Of a stretch of 64,000 nucleotides of DNA, positions 16,254 through 24,406 are shown piece by piece (the first letter of the stretch is position 1; each line of letters starts with the position of its first letter). The notes beneath the pieces are model-generated. The model ran no database searches, was not told the DNA's origin, and was given only the letters and a program-made list of their open reading frames with translations. The stretch is from IDS-8 sp035304345 (GTDB lineage: Bacteria; Pseudomonadota; Gammaproteobacteria; Steroidobacterales; Woeseiaceae). The position numbers and the translations under genes are program-made. The DNA lies in contig DATGQE010000068.1 in NCBI GenBank assembly GCA_035304345.1, positions 1 through 64,000 on the forward strand, in the 5' to 3' direction.

Positions 16254-19172
16254 ATGGCAACACGAAAAGGATTGTCCGTTGGCGGTAAAGGACCCGATTC
16301 CGATACCGGCTCAGGCCGATTGAATGCGATTCACGTAACCGGTTTCCTGGCGCTTCTCGGTGCAGGCACGGCAGTAGCGCAGCAGGACGGCGCGCCGGGA
16401 GCAGGGTCTCCCGATCCGGAGGTGGAAGAGGTCGTCGTCAGCGGCACGCGCATCGCGCACACGGGTTACGACGCGCCGACGCCGGTCAGCGTGCTGGGAG
16501 GGACCGACATCGCGGCGGCCGCGCCCGAGAACCTCGCGGACTTCGTGAACACGCTGCCGTCGATCTCGAACAGCACGACGGCGGCGAACAGCACCGTTTC
16601 GCTCAGCGGCGGCGGTGCCGGGATCAACGCGCTCAACCTGAGGAGCCTCGGCGTTTCCCGCACGCTGGTGCTGCTCGACGGCCGGCGCTCGGTCGGCTCC
16701 ACCGACAGCGGCGCGATCGACATCAACACCTTCCCGCAGGCGCTGGTGCAGCGGGTAGAGGTCGTGAACGGCGGCGCCTCCGCGGCCTACGGCTCTGACG
16801 CCGTCAGCGGCGTGGTGAACTTCATCCTGAACAAGGATTTCGAGGGGTTCGAATTCACGGCCGAGTACGGCGAGACCACTTACGGCGACGGGGAGAACCG
16901 CAAGTTCACCGCGACCGCGGGCCTGTCGCTGATGGACGACCGCCTGCACGTCCTGTTCAACGCCGAATACTCCGATACGCCCGGCATTCCGACGGTGCCG
17001 CGCGACTGGAACAAGACCGGCTTCTTCCAGATCGACAATCCCTACTACACGCCCACGAACGGGCAGCCGGAGCGGTACATCGGGCACGGCATCGGCCCCT
17101 CGCAGGTCACGCCCGGCGGGCTGATCACCAGCGGCTCGCTCAGGGGCACCTACTTCGGCCTCATCGACCCGGCGACCGGCGAAGCCACCGTGCACCAGCT
17201 CGTCTACGGCGACGTCTCCGGGCCGTGGATGATCGGCGGAGACTGGCAGTACACCCTGAGCAACTACGAAGGCACGACCTCGTTGCTGCCGGCCGCGGAG
17301 CGCGAAGGCTACTTCACGCGCGTGGGCTTCGACATCACGCCGGACATCGAGCTCTTCGGCCAGCTCTCGTTCAACCGCAACGATAGCCGCAACTGGTACA
17401 TGCAGCCGGCGAACATCGGCGACGTGACGATCCAGGCCGACAACGCCTTCCTGCCACAGTCCATCCGCGACGCCCTCGCGGAGGCCGGCGAGACGTCGTT
17501 CCGCATGGGCACCACGAACGCCGGCATGCCGGTCAGCGGCGCGCACAACACGCGCGAGGTGCTGCGTTACGTGCTCGGCGCGATCGGCGAACTCGAGCTG
17601 TTCGACGAGTTCTGGACGTGGGAGGCCTACTACCAGAAAGGCGTCTCGAAGCCCCACGAAGAGCTGTTCGCCACCTGGAACAACGAGCGGGTCGCGCTCG
17701 CGACGGACGCGGTGTTCGCGCCTGACGGCTCGATCGTCTGCCGCTCGACGCTGACCGATCCCGACAACGGCTGCGTGCCGCTCAATCGCATCGGCATCGG
17801 CGGGATGACCCAGGAGGCGCTCGACTACATCTTCACGGACGGCCAGCCGGCCCGCGACCAGGAGATCACGCAGGAAGTCGCCGCGCTGAACTTCAGCGGC
17901 GACCTGCTCGACATGCCCGCCGGGCCGGTGTCCGCCGCGTTCGGCTTCGAGTGGCGCAAGGAGGCGATCGACGGCTACGTCGATCCCCGCTACAACTCCG
18001 GATGGCTGTACGGCAATTACCAGGCCAACCGGGGCAGCTACACGGTGCGGGAACTGTTCACGGAGTTCGCCATCCCGCTGACGGACAGCCTGGACATCAA
18101 CCTCGCCGGGCGGGCGACCGACTACAGCACCTCGGGCTCCGTGCAGACGTGGAAGTTCGGCGCGACCTTCTCGCCGGTGGACGACATCAAGTTCCGGGGC
18201 ACGGTCAGCCGCGACATCCGGGCGGCGAACCTGGGCGAGCTGTTCCAGGCGGGCACCTCGCGCAGCAACTCCGTGATCGTGAACGGCCAGCCCGACGCGT
18301 TCTTCCTGAACATCAGCGGCAACCCGAACGTCAAGCCGGAGATCGCGGACAACTGGAGCGTCGGGGCGGTGTTCACGCCGGATTTCCTGCCCGACCTGAG
18401 CCTGGCGGTGGACTATTACGACATCCGCATCAAGGACGCGATCGGGACGCTGCACCAGCAGCAGGTCGTCGACCTCTGCTACATCCAGAACGTGCAGCAG
18501 CAGTGCGATAACATCATCACGTCGGTGGTCAACGGCGTCGAGCAGATCGACACGATCCTCGTCTCGCCGTTCAACTTCGCGAAGCACCGGTCGAGGGGCA
18601 TGGACATCGAGGCCAGCTACACGGTTCCGCTGGACAACTGGTTCGCCAATGCCGGCGACCTGTCGCTGCGCGGCATGTTCACGCACTACATCGAGAACAC
18701 GGTGGACACGGGCATCGGGCTGCCGCTGAAGACGGCCGGCACCAACGGCGCCTATGCCGCGGACTTCGGCCCGCCGAGCTGGCTCTACCGGCTCTCCGCG
18801 TTCTACGCGGTCGACCGGTGGGCGTTCAGCGTCGTGGGACGGGGCGTCAGCTCCGGGCGCTACAACGACAACTCGTTCATCGAGTGCTCGTCGAACTGCC
18901 CGCCGTCGACGCCGGAGGCCATCACGATCAACCGCAATCACATCGACGGTGCGTTCTACGTAGACACGTCGATCAGCTACGCGTTCGACCTGGGGCGGTT
19001 CCAGGACGCCGCGGAGGTCCAGTTCTCGGTCTACAACCTGCTGAACAAGGATCCCGTGCTCGTGGCCAACGGTCCTTCGGGGAGGAGCACGCCCGCATTC
19101 CCGCAGGTGACGAGGGACTACTACGACGTCCTGGGCCGGACCTTCCGGCTGTCGCTGAGGCTGCAGTTCTAG
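16254..19172 (+). CDS. TonB-dependent receptor
   Basis: A 972-residue outer-membrane receptor. The signal region is long (hydrophobic core VTGFLALLGAGTAVAQQ). The TonB-box-like segment EVEEVVVSGTRI precedes a plug with LRSLGVSRTLVLLDGRRSVG and the NGGASAAYGSDAVSGVVNFI signature. The barrel ends in an aromatic C-terminal strand (RLSLRLQF). GGGGGTTGGGAG precedes the ATG. It lies between two amidohydrolase-type genes and a Na+/solute symporter, so I infer import of an amide-containing small molecule or peptide. It lacks an STN domain, so signalling to a FecR-type anti-sigma factor is not expected. Confidence 0.93.
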   Translation: MATRKGLSVGGKGPDSDTGSGRLNAIHVTGFLALLGAGTAVAQQDGAPGAGSPDPEVEEVVVSGTRIAHTGYDAPTPVSVLGGTDIAAAAPENLADFVNTLPSISNSTTAANSTVSLSGGGAGINALNLRSLGVSRTLVLLDGRRSVGSTDSGAIDINTFPQALVQRVEVVNGGASAAYGSDAVSGVVNFILNKDFEGFEFTAEYGETTYGDGENRKFTATAGLSLMDDRLHVLFNAEYSDTPGIPTVPRDWNKTGFFQIDNPYYTPTNGQPERYIGHGIGPSQVTPGGLITSGSLRGTYFGLIDPATGEATVHQLVYGDVSGPWMIGGDWQYTLSNYEGTTSLLPAAEREGYFTRVGFDITPDIELFGQLSFNRNDSRNWYMQPANIGDVTIQADNAFLPQSIRDALAEAGETSFRMGTTNAGMPVSGAHNTREVLRYVLGAIGELELFDEFWTWEAYYQKGVSKPHEELFATWNNERVALATDAVFAPDGSIVCRSTLTDPDNGCVPLNRIGIGGMTQEALDYIFTDGQPARDQEITQEVAALNFSGDLLDMPAGPVSAAFGFEWRKEAIDGYVDPRYNSGWLYGNYQANRGSYTVRELFTEFAIPLTDSLDINLAGRATDYSTSGSVQTWKFGATFSPVDDIKFRGTVSRDIRAANLGELFQAGTSRSNSVIVNGQPDAFFLNISGNPNVKPEIADNWSVGAVFTPDFLPDLSLAVDYYDIRIKDAIGTLHQQQVVDLCYIQNVQQQCDNIITSVVNGVEQIDTILVSPFNFAKHRSRGMDIEASYTVPLDNWFANAGDLSLRGMFTHYIENTVDTGIGLPLKTAGTNGAYAADFGPPSWLYRLSAFYAVDRWAFSVVGRGVSSGRYNDNSFIECSSNCPPSTPEAITINRNHIDGAFYVDTSISYAFDLGRFQDAAEVQFSVYNLLNKDPVLVANGPSGRSTPAFPQVTRDYYDVLGRTFRLSLRLQF

Positions 19173-19259
19173 CGTGGTCGTTCGTGTCGAAGAAGCTCAC
19201 GTGGCCGCGAGCGGCCGGCATGGGTCCGTGAAGGTCGCCAACTGAGAGGAGTGCAATAC

Positions 19260-19376
19260 GTGTTCAACCTGCCGCCGTTCACGGTCGCGATGATCCTGGG
19301 AGTCCCGGCCTTCTGGGTGGTGTATGCCGCCGTGTTTCTCTACCTGTCCCGTAACTACGACGAGGCGGACGAATGA
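19260..19376 (+). CDS. 38-residue membrane protein paired with the symporter
   Basis: A small gene starting with GTG at 19260, with GAGAGGAG ideally placed upstream. It encodes 38 residues: a short N-terminus (MFNLPPFTVAM), one transmembrane helix (ILGVPAFWVVYAAVFLYL) and a charged tail (SRNYDEADE). Its TGA overlaps the symporter ATG by four bases (ATGA), the usual sign of translational coupling. Small membrane partners are known for several SSS-family symporters (for example YhdT with PanF). I infer the same role here, although no family is recognised. The tail places the C-terminus, with four acidic residues, on one membrane face. Confidence 0.75.
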   Translation: MFNLPPFTVAMILGVPAFWVVYAAVFLYLSRNYDEADE

Positions 19377-20917
19377 GCATCCAGCTCACGTTCCTCCTCG
19401 TCTACTTCGCGGCGATGGTGGTCATCGGCGTCTGGGTGATGCGGCGCAGCGGCGCCGGGCCGGAGGACTACCTCCTCGGCGGCAGGAGCCTCGGCCCGGC
19501 GGTTACCGCGCTGCGCCTGCAAAGCTCGTCCATGTCGGGCTACATGTTCCTCGGTGCCGGCTCCCTGGGGTACACGCAGGGCTACTTCGGCATGTGGTAT
19601 GCCTTGGGCGACATCGGCGGCGGCATCATCAACCTGTCGATCCTGGGGCGGCGCATGCGGAAGCTGTCGCAGATACTCGGCTCGATCACCTCGATCGAGT
19701 ACCTGGAGCACCGCTATCCGTCGAAGTGGACCCGGCTGGTGGCTGCGCCGATCGCGCTCGCGTGCATCCTGTTCTACGTCCTCGCGCAGTTCATCGCCGG
19801 CGGCCGGGGGCTGGAGATGGTCTCGGGCGTGTCCTACCCGGTCGCGCTGGCGGTGGCCGTCGGGGTGATCGTCCTCTACACCTACCTCGGCGGGTATCTC
19901 GCGGTCGCTTACACGGATTTCGTGCAGGCGATCGTGATGCTCCTCGGCATGCTGTGGATACTCATCGCCACGCTGTGGGCGGTGGGCGGGCTCGGCGAGG
20001 GCAACCGGGCGGTCGCCGAGCTGGATCCGAACCTGCTCACGATGTGGGGGAAGGATCTCGCCTTCCAGGGCGAGTGGGGCATCATCGTCGGTGCCCTGCT
20101 GGTGTTCTCGGTGGGCTACATGGGCTGGCCGCACGTCGTGGTCAGCCACATGGCCATGAAACGACCGAGCGTGGCGCGCAGCGCCGGCGTGTATGCGCTC
20201 GGGTTCAACATCCTGTTCATACCCGGCCCCTACCTGATCGGCCTGTTTGCCCTGCTGCTGGTGCCGACGCTGGCCGACCCTGAGCTCGCCGTTTTCAAGG
20301 TGGCGGAAACGATCCTGCCGCCGTTCGCGGTCGGTATCGTCATGGCCGCGATCATGGCGGCCATTATGTCGACCGCCGATGCGTTGCTGCTCCAGGCCGG
20401 CACCATTGCCAGCCAGGACATTTACGCCCGCTTCATCAACCGTGGCATGTCGGACGGGCAGATGGTCTGGGTGTCGCGCCTGATCATCCTGGCGCTCGCG
20501 GTGATCGGCTACGCGGTGGCGGCCGTGGACCCTCCGGGCGTGGCTGCCGTCGTCATCTTCGCGACCACGGTGCTCGGCAGCGCGTTCGTTCCCGTGTACG
20601 TCTGCGCGGTCTGGTGGAAGAAGGCGAACGTGCCGGGCGCGATCGCCTCGATGCTCGTCGGTGCAGTCGTTTCCGTGGGGTGGGAGCTCGCGGACCTGTC
20701 GTCGCGCACGGGCCTGGGCCCGATGCTCGTGGGGATGGTCTGCTCCACGCTCGCGATCGTCGGCGTCAGCCTCGCCACGCAGCGCAGCCACCCGGTGCCG
20801 GAGCGGATCCGGCGGGCGATCGAGGAGACGGCGAAGGTGGGGCGGATCCCGGCTTCGCTGCTGGCGGGACAGGATTCGCAACTGGCCGCGCAGGCGGCGA
20901 TAGCAGGGCGGGAATAG
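19373..20917 (+). CDS. Sodium:solute symporter (SSS family)
   Basis: A 514-residue inner-membrane transporter with about 13 hydrophobic segments. Family features are the N-terminal GAGPEDYLLGGRSLGP motif after helix 1, the RLQSSSMSGYMFLGAGSLGY substrate and Na+ region, GGYLAVAYTDFVQAIVML in the middle, and AIMAAIMSTADALLLQAG with the conserved STADA-type Na2 site. It should couple Na+ to uptake of an organic solute delivered to the periplasm by the upstream receptor. PanF, PutP and ActP-like proteins share this fold, so the substrate is open. It is coupled upstream to a 38-residue membrane protein and is followed four bases later by an unknown gene. Confidence 0.92.
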   Translation: MSIQLTFLLVYFAAMVVIGVWVMRRSGAGPEDYLLGGRSLGPAVTALRLQSSSMSGYMFLGAGSLGYTQGYFGMWYALGDIGGGIINLSILGRRMRKLSQILGSITSIEYLEHRYPSKWTRLVAAPIALACILFYVLAQFIAGGRGLEMVSGVSYPVALAVAVGVIVLYTYLGGYLAVAYTDFVQAIVMLLGMLWILIATLWAVGGLGEGNRAVAELDPNLLTMWGKDLAFQGEWGIIVGALLVFSVGYMGWPHVVVSHMAMKRPSVARSAGVYALGFNILFIPGPYLIGLFALLLVPTLADPELAVFKVAETILPPFAVGIVMAAIMAAIMSTADALLLQAGTIASQDIYARFINRGMSDGQMVWVSRLIILALAVIGYAVAAVDPPGVAAVVIFATTVLGSAFVPVYVCAVWWKKANVPGAIASMLVGAVVSVGWELADLSSRTGLGPMLVGMVCSTLAIVGVSLATQRSHPVPERIRRAIEETAKVGRIPASLLAGQDSQLAAQAAIAGRE

Positions 20918-20921
20918 CGGC

Positions 20922-21428
20922 ATGGGACAGCTCGCCTTCAAAGCCTCGGTCACGGAAGAGCAGGCCTGGCAGGCGATCCAGGCCAGGGCGCCGCGTATCT
21001 CCCGGATCCGGGCGGAGCTTCGGCACCACCCGTTCTCGGGCTTCGTCCATCGCTTCTACCATCCTGTCCACGGCGCCTCGGCGCCGGCGCGGGTGCATAC
21101 GCTGGTCGACAGGCTGACGGGCAAGGCCTTCATCAGCGAGCCGTGGTCGGAGCTCGTGGAGGTCGACGAGGCGTCGCAAGGCTCGAGCGTGTCCGATCCG
21201 GGCTGGAACACGATCACGTTCGAGCAAGCCAGGGAGCGGTCGCTGCAGGTCATCCGGGTCGCGGCCTTGCGCCGCTACCGGCTGGCGCGCCGTCACGCGC
21301 TCGAAGAGCTGGAGAGCCACGAGCTCCTCTGGAAGCCCAACTGGCTGCTCACGGGCATGCTGGGGCAGCAGCGCCTGCGGGTGCTGGTGGACGGGCTGAC
21401 GGGCTCGTACTACGTGGTGGAGAGCTGA
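20922..21428 (+). CDS. Unknown protein with duplicated LVD-LTG motif
   Basis: A 168-residue soluble protein that I do not recognise. It lacks a signal peptide and transmembrane helix. Two segments resemble each other: HTLVDRLTGKAFISE near residue 60 and RVLVDGLTGSYYVVES at the C-terminus, as if two copies of a small beta-strand module flank a helical, Arg-rich centre (RSLQVIRVAALRRYRLARRH). It starts four bases after the symporter and ends 52 bases before the D-aminoacylase gene, so it almost certainly belongs to that operon. A cytoplasmic accessory or regulatory role at the transporter is possible but unsupported by motifs. Confidence 0.7.
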   Translation: MGQLAFKASVTEEQAWQAIQARAPRISRIRAELRHHPFSGFVHRFYHPVHGASAPARVHTLVDRLTGKAFISEPWSELVEVDEASQGSSVSDPGWNTITFEQARERSLQVIRVAALRRYRLARRHALEELESHELLWKPNWLLTGMLGQQRLRVLVDGLTGSYYVVES

Positions 21429-21480
21429 CTGGGGCCGAAGGGGCCGCAGGCGGGTTCTCGTCGAGAAAGGGGGAAGGGGA

Positions 21481-23175
21481 ATGCGCAGGATCCGAAACGG
21501 GTGCACACTGGCCGCGATCGTCGCTTGCCTGGCGTTGTCTGCCGGTTGCTCGGCGGAGAGCTCGACCGGCGTCGACGACTACGACTTGCTGATCGTCAAC
21601 GGCCGGGTCCTCGACGGCACCGGCAATCCGTGGTTTCGTGCGGACGTCGGGGTGCAGGGCGACAGGATCGTCGCGGTCGGCGACCTGCGAGGCGCACGCG
21701 CGAAAAGGGTCATCGATGCGACCGGTCACGTGGTCGCCCCGGGTTTCATCGACCTGCACACGCATTCCGACCTGTCCGTGCTGGAAGACGGCAACGCCGA
21801 GAGCAAGGTTCGCCAGGGCGTGACGCTGGACGTGATCGGCGAGGGCTCGACGGTGGCGCCGCGCGACGGGCTGCCGGTCGAGGAAAGCGAGCGCCACGCG
21901 GGCGTCGTCGTCGACTGGACCACCCTGGCTGAATACTTCGAGCGGCTCGAGTCGGGTGGCACGTCCATCAACATCGTGAGCTGGGTGTCCGCCCAGCAGG
22001 TGCAGCTCGTCGTCAAGGGCTACGAGACGCGGCCGGCGACGCGGCAGGAGCTGGAGCGCATGCGGGAGCTCGTCGCCCGCGAGATGGACAACGGCGCTTT
22101 CGGCCTCATCGCGCGGTTCGAGAGCGGTGGCCCGCAGTTCCCCGACGAGATCATGGCGATGGCGAAGGTCGCCGCGGAGAAGGGCGGAATCTACGCGACG
22201 CACCTGGGAAGCGAGGGCTTCGAGCAGGACAAGGAGCTGGACTGGGCGATCCGCGTCGCGGAGGAGGCGGGCCTCCCCGTGCACATCTTCCATTTCAAGA
22301 TTCGCGCGCAGGAGAACTGGGGCACGATCGGCAAGTACATCGAGGCGGTCGAGGCGGCTCGTGCCCGGGGCCTCGAGATCACCGCGAACCAGTACCCGTA
22401 CACGGCGATGTCGCACCCGTGGGCGAACTTCTTCCCGCTGTGGATCCGCGAAGGCGGGCCGGAAGCGTTTGCCGAGCGCCTCCGGGACCGGAGCAACTGG
22501 GAGAAGGTCAGGAACGACGAGTCCTTCATCCGCTGGGCCAAGGAGCACGGCTGGTGGGAGGGCATCGTGATGTCGCGCGCCTTCCACCCGGAGCAGCAGC
22601 AGTACCAGGGAATGCGGCTGTCCGAGATCGCCGCGGCGCGCGAAGAGAGCGACCCCTTCATCACGCTCATGGAGCTCATGGCGCAGGCCGATGGCCGGGT
22701 CGGCGGGATCTACCACGCGATGTCGGAGGAGGACACGCGAGAGATGATGCGCCAGCCCTGGGTTTCGCACGCCAGTGACGGGTCCGCCTTGAACCTCGAC
22801 GCGCCCGGCGTGCCGCATCCGCGCAACTTCGCCACCAACGTTCGCGTGCTGGGGCACTACGTGCGCGAGGAAGGCGTGCTCACCCTCGAGGACGCGATCC
22901 GGAAGATGACGTCGCTGCCGGCGCAGATCTTGCGGCTGCGCGATCGCGGGCAGGTGCGGGAAGGATTCGTGGCGGATCTCGTCGTTTTCGACCCGGAGAC
23001 GGTGGGAGCGACGAACTCGTTCGAGTCGCCGAAGTCGTACCCGACGGGCGTGCCGTACGTCGTCGTCAACGGCGTGGTGGTGATCGACGGCTACGAGCAC
23101 ACCGGCGCGAGGCCCGGCAGGGCGCTGCGCGGCCCGGCCTGGACGGGAGACGCCGCGACCGCACGCGCGAACTGA
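21481..23175 (+). CDS. N-acyl-D-amino-acid deacylase-like lipoprotein
   Basis: A 564-residue amidohydrolase of the D-aminoacylase group, which removes acyl groups from N-acyl-D-amino acids or related amides. The lipobox LSAGC (Cys23) indicates a lipoprotein. DYDLLIVNGRVLDGTGNPW and GFIDLHTHSD (His93, His95) are characteristic. Further landmarks are the metal-ligand region GEGSTVAPRDG, IYATHLGSEG, IFHFKIRAQ, and AMSEEDTREMMRQPWVSHAS with the catalytic Asp in SDGS. The C-terminal strand VVNGVVVIDGYEHTGARPGR is typical. GGGGGAAGGGG precedes the ATG. It closes the receptor-symporter locus, so deacylation is likely periplasmic, with the product taken up by the symporter. Confidence 0.87.
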   Translation: MRRIRNGCTLAAIVACLALSAGCSAESSTGVDDYDLLIVNGRVLDGTGNPWFRADVGVQGDRIVAVGDLRGARAKRVIDATGHVVAPGFIDLHTHSDLSVLEDGNAESKVRQGVTLDVIGEGSTVAPRDGLPVEESERHAGVVVDWTTLAEYFERLESGGTSINIVSWVSAQQVQLVVKGYETRPATRQELERMRELVAREMDNGAFGLIARFESGGPQFPDEIMAMAKVAAEKGGIYATHLGSEGFEQDKELDWAIRVAEEAGLPVHIFHFKIRAQENWGTIGKYIEAVEAARARGLEITANQYPYTAMSHPWANFFPLWIREGGPEAFAERLRDRSNWEKVRNDESFIRWAKEHGWWEGIVMSRAFHPEQQQYQGMRLSEIAAAREESDPFITLMELMAQADGRVGGIYHAMSEEDTREMMRQPWVSHASDGSALNLDAPGVPHPRNFATNVRVLGHYVREEGVLTLEDAIRKMTSLPAQILRLRDRGQVREGFVADLVVFDPETVGATNSFESPKSYPTGVPYVVVNGVVVIDGYEHTGARPGRALRGPAWTGDAATARAN

Positions 23176-23288
23176 CCGCGGGAGACTGGCGCCACGTACC
23201 CGCCCAAAGTATTCTGGCCGTATCCACCGGGCGGCTGGAGAGGAGCGCATGACCACCATCCTAGGCTAACGACCAATGGAGGTGAGTC

Positions 23289-23546
23289 ATGCGTCGTGCC
23301 GCGCTCGAACGCCAGCGGACGTTGCGCGTCTGGCGCACGTATATCGCGTGGAACTCTTTCTTCGGCGAGTGCCGTCTCGCCGGTCAGCCGGGCCGGTTCC
23401 GCAAGGCAGAGCGCATCGGTGGCTGCGGGAATTCCCGCTGCTGGCTGTGCCATGCCGGGAAACTGATGGGCGCACCTACGCTGGCGGAGCTCCGTGCCAT
23501 CGGTGCGCAGCGCGATGGCATGCTCGAGTATTTCCTCGATATGTGA
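23289..23546 (+). CDS. Small Cys-rich protein of unknown function
   Basis: An 85-residue basic protein with the best ribosome binding site in the area (GGAGGTGAG) four to five bases before the ATG. Its core CGNSRCWLCHAGKL has the spacing of a small zinc-binding loop, and the N-terminal half is Arg-rich (RRAALERQRTLRVWRTYIAW). The overall type (Arg-rich start, then a CxxxxCxxCH-like knuckle) recurs among small hypothetical proteins of Proteobacteria. I assign no function. A six-codon frame with its own Shine-Dalgarno sequence lies just upstream (23249-23269). Confidence 0.65.
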   Translation: MRRAALERQRTLRVWRTYIAWNSFFGECRLAGQPGRFRKAERIGGCGNSRCWLCHAGKLMGAPTLAELRAIGAQRDGMLEYFLDM

Positions 23547-23716
23547 GGCTTCGGCGGTGCGCAAACCGCTCCGGATTGTGCGCTTGACAATGGCCAGCCG
23601 CTGCCGTCGTAGTCCGGGATCGTTCCGGGACAACGGCTGCGGGGTCGGCCAGGCTCGCGCGCAGCCGCACCTCGACATCGGCCACCTGTCCGCTCGACAC
23701 CGACGGAGCTCCACTC

Positions 23717-24157
23717 GTGCGCCTCTGGTCCCTGCATCCGCGTTACCTCGACCGCAAGGGCCTGGTTGCGCTCTGGCGCGAGGGCCTGCTCGCGCAGGCC
23801 GTGCTCGCCGGCAGGACGCGCGGCTACCGGCGGCACCCGCAGCTCCGGCGCTTCAGCGAAACGCCGGCGCCCGAAGCTCATGTGGCGGCTTATCTCGAGG
23901 TCGTCCACGCGGAAGCGGCGCGCCGCGGCTACCGTTTCGACAGGCAGCGCATCGCTCCGGGCGCCGCCGCGCCGGGCTCACTGGCCGTCACGGACGGCCA
24001 GCTCGAGCACGAGTGGGTCCATCTCAGGAAGAAGCTGGAAGCACGCGATGCGGAGTGGCTCGCGCGCTTCAGGGACGTTGCGCTCCCGGAGCCGCACCCG
24101 CTGTTCCGGGTCGTACCGGGCGAGGTGGCGAGCTGGGAGACGGGACGCCGGCCCTGA
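23717..24157 (+). CDS. Pyrimidine dimer DNA glycosylase (T4 endonuclease V family)
   Basis: A 146-residue protein matching the Pyr_excise family, which cuts the glycosyl bond at UV-induced pyrimidine dimers. The N-terminal MRLWSLHPRYLDRKGLVALW segment and AGRTRGYRRHPQLRRF are strongly characteristic. The catalytic amine in T4 endonuclease V is the N-terminal Thr; here the protein starts MRLW, as in the bacterial subfamily, so the mechanism may differ. LEHEWVHLRKKLEARDAEW carries conserved Glu and His. It starts with GTG. The 170 bases upstream hold no clear gene. Confidence 0.82.
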   Translation: MRLWSLHPRYLDRKGLVALWREGLLAQAVLAGRTRGYRRHPQLRRFSETPAPEAHVAAYLEVVHAEAARRGYRFDRQRIAPGAAAPGSLAVTDGQLEHEWVHLRKKLEARDAEWLARFRDVALPEPHPLFRVVPGEVASWETGRRP

Positions 24158-24202
24158 GCTGGCTCGCCGCACGGCTGCGACGGTACCGGCGCCAGTGGTC
24201 GA

Positions 24203-24328
24203 CTACGGTCGGGCGTTGACCGCCAGTTGCGCGGCAAAGGCTCGCTGGTAGGCCGGCGGCGCTTCGCCGCGGGCGACGTAGGCGGCCAGGTCCGGCGACC
24301 GCTCGAAGGCCGTGATCGTGACGGTCAT
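24203..24328 (-). pseudogene. Glutathione S-transferase relic with in-frame internal deletion
   Basis: This minus-strand frame of 41 codons keeps a good Shine-Dalgarno sequence (GGGGAGGA), ATG and TAG. Its first 13 residues (MTVTITAFERSPD) match the start of a GST subfamily that usually begins with ITAFERSPDGGKG. Its remaining residues (LAAYVARGEAPPAYQRAFAA, then QLAVNARP) match the C-terminal end of the same proteins. About 170-180 residues in between are missing, including the glutathione site and dimer interface. The join retains the reading frame, as expected for a deletion at a short similarity (SPD against YPN before LAAYVARGEA). Family recognition is from memory; the join is visible in the sequence. 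Confidence 0.6.
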
Positions 24329-24406
24329 CGTGCATGTCCTCCCCGCGAGAGCCGCGAACGCAGTCGGAGGATGGACAGCAATGCGCGGCCGAAGTGCCTC
24401 ACGAGC

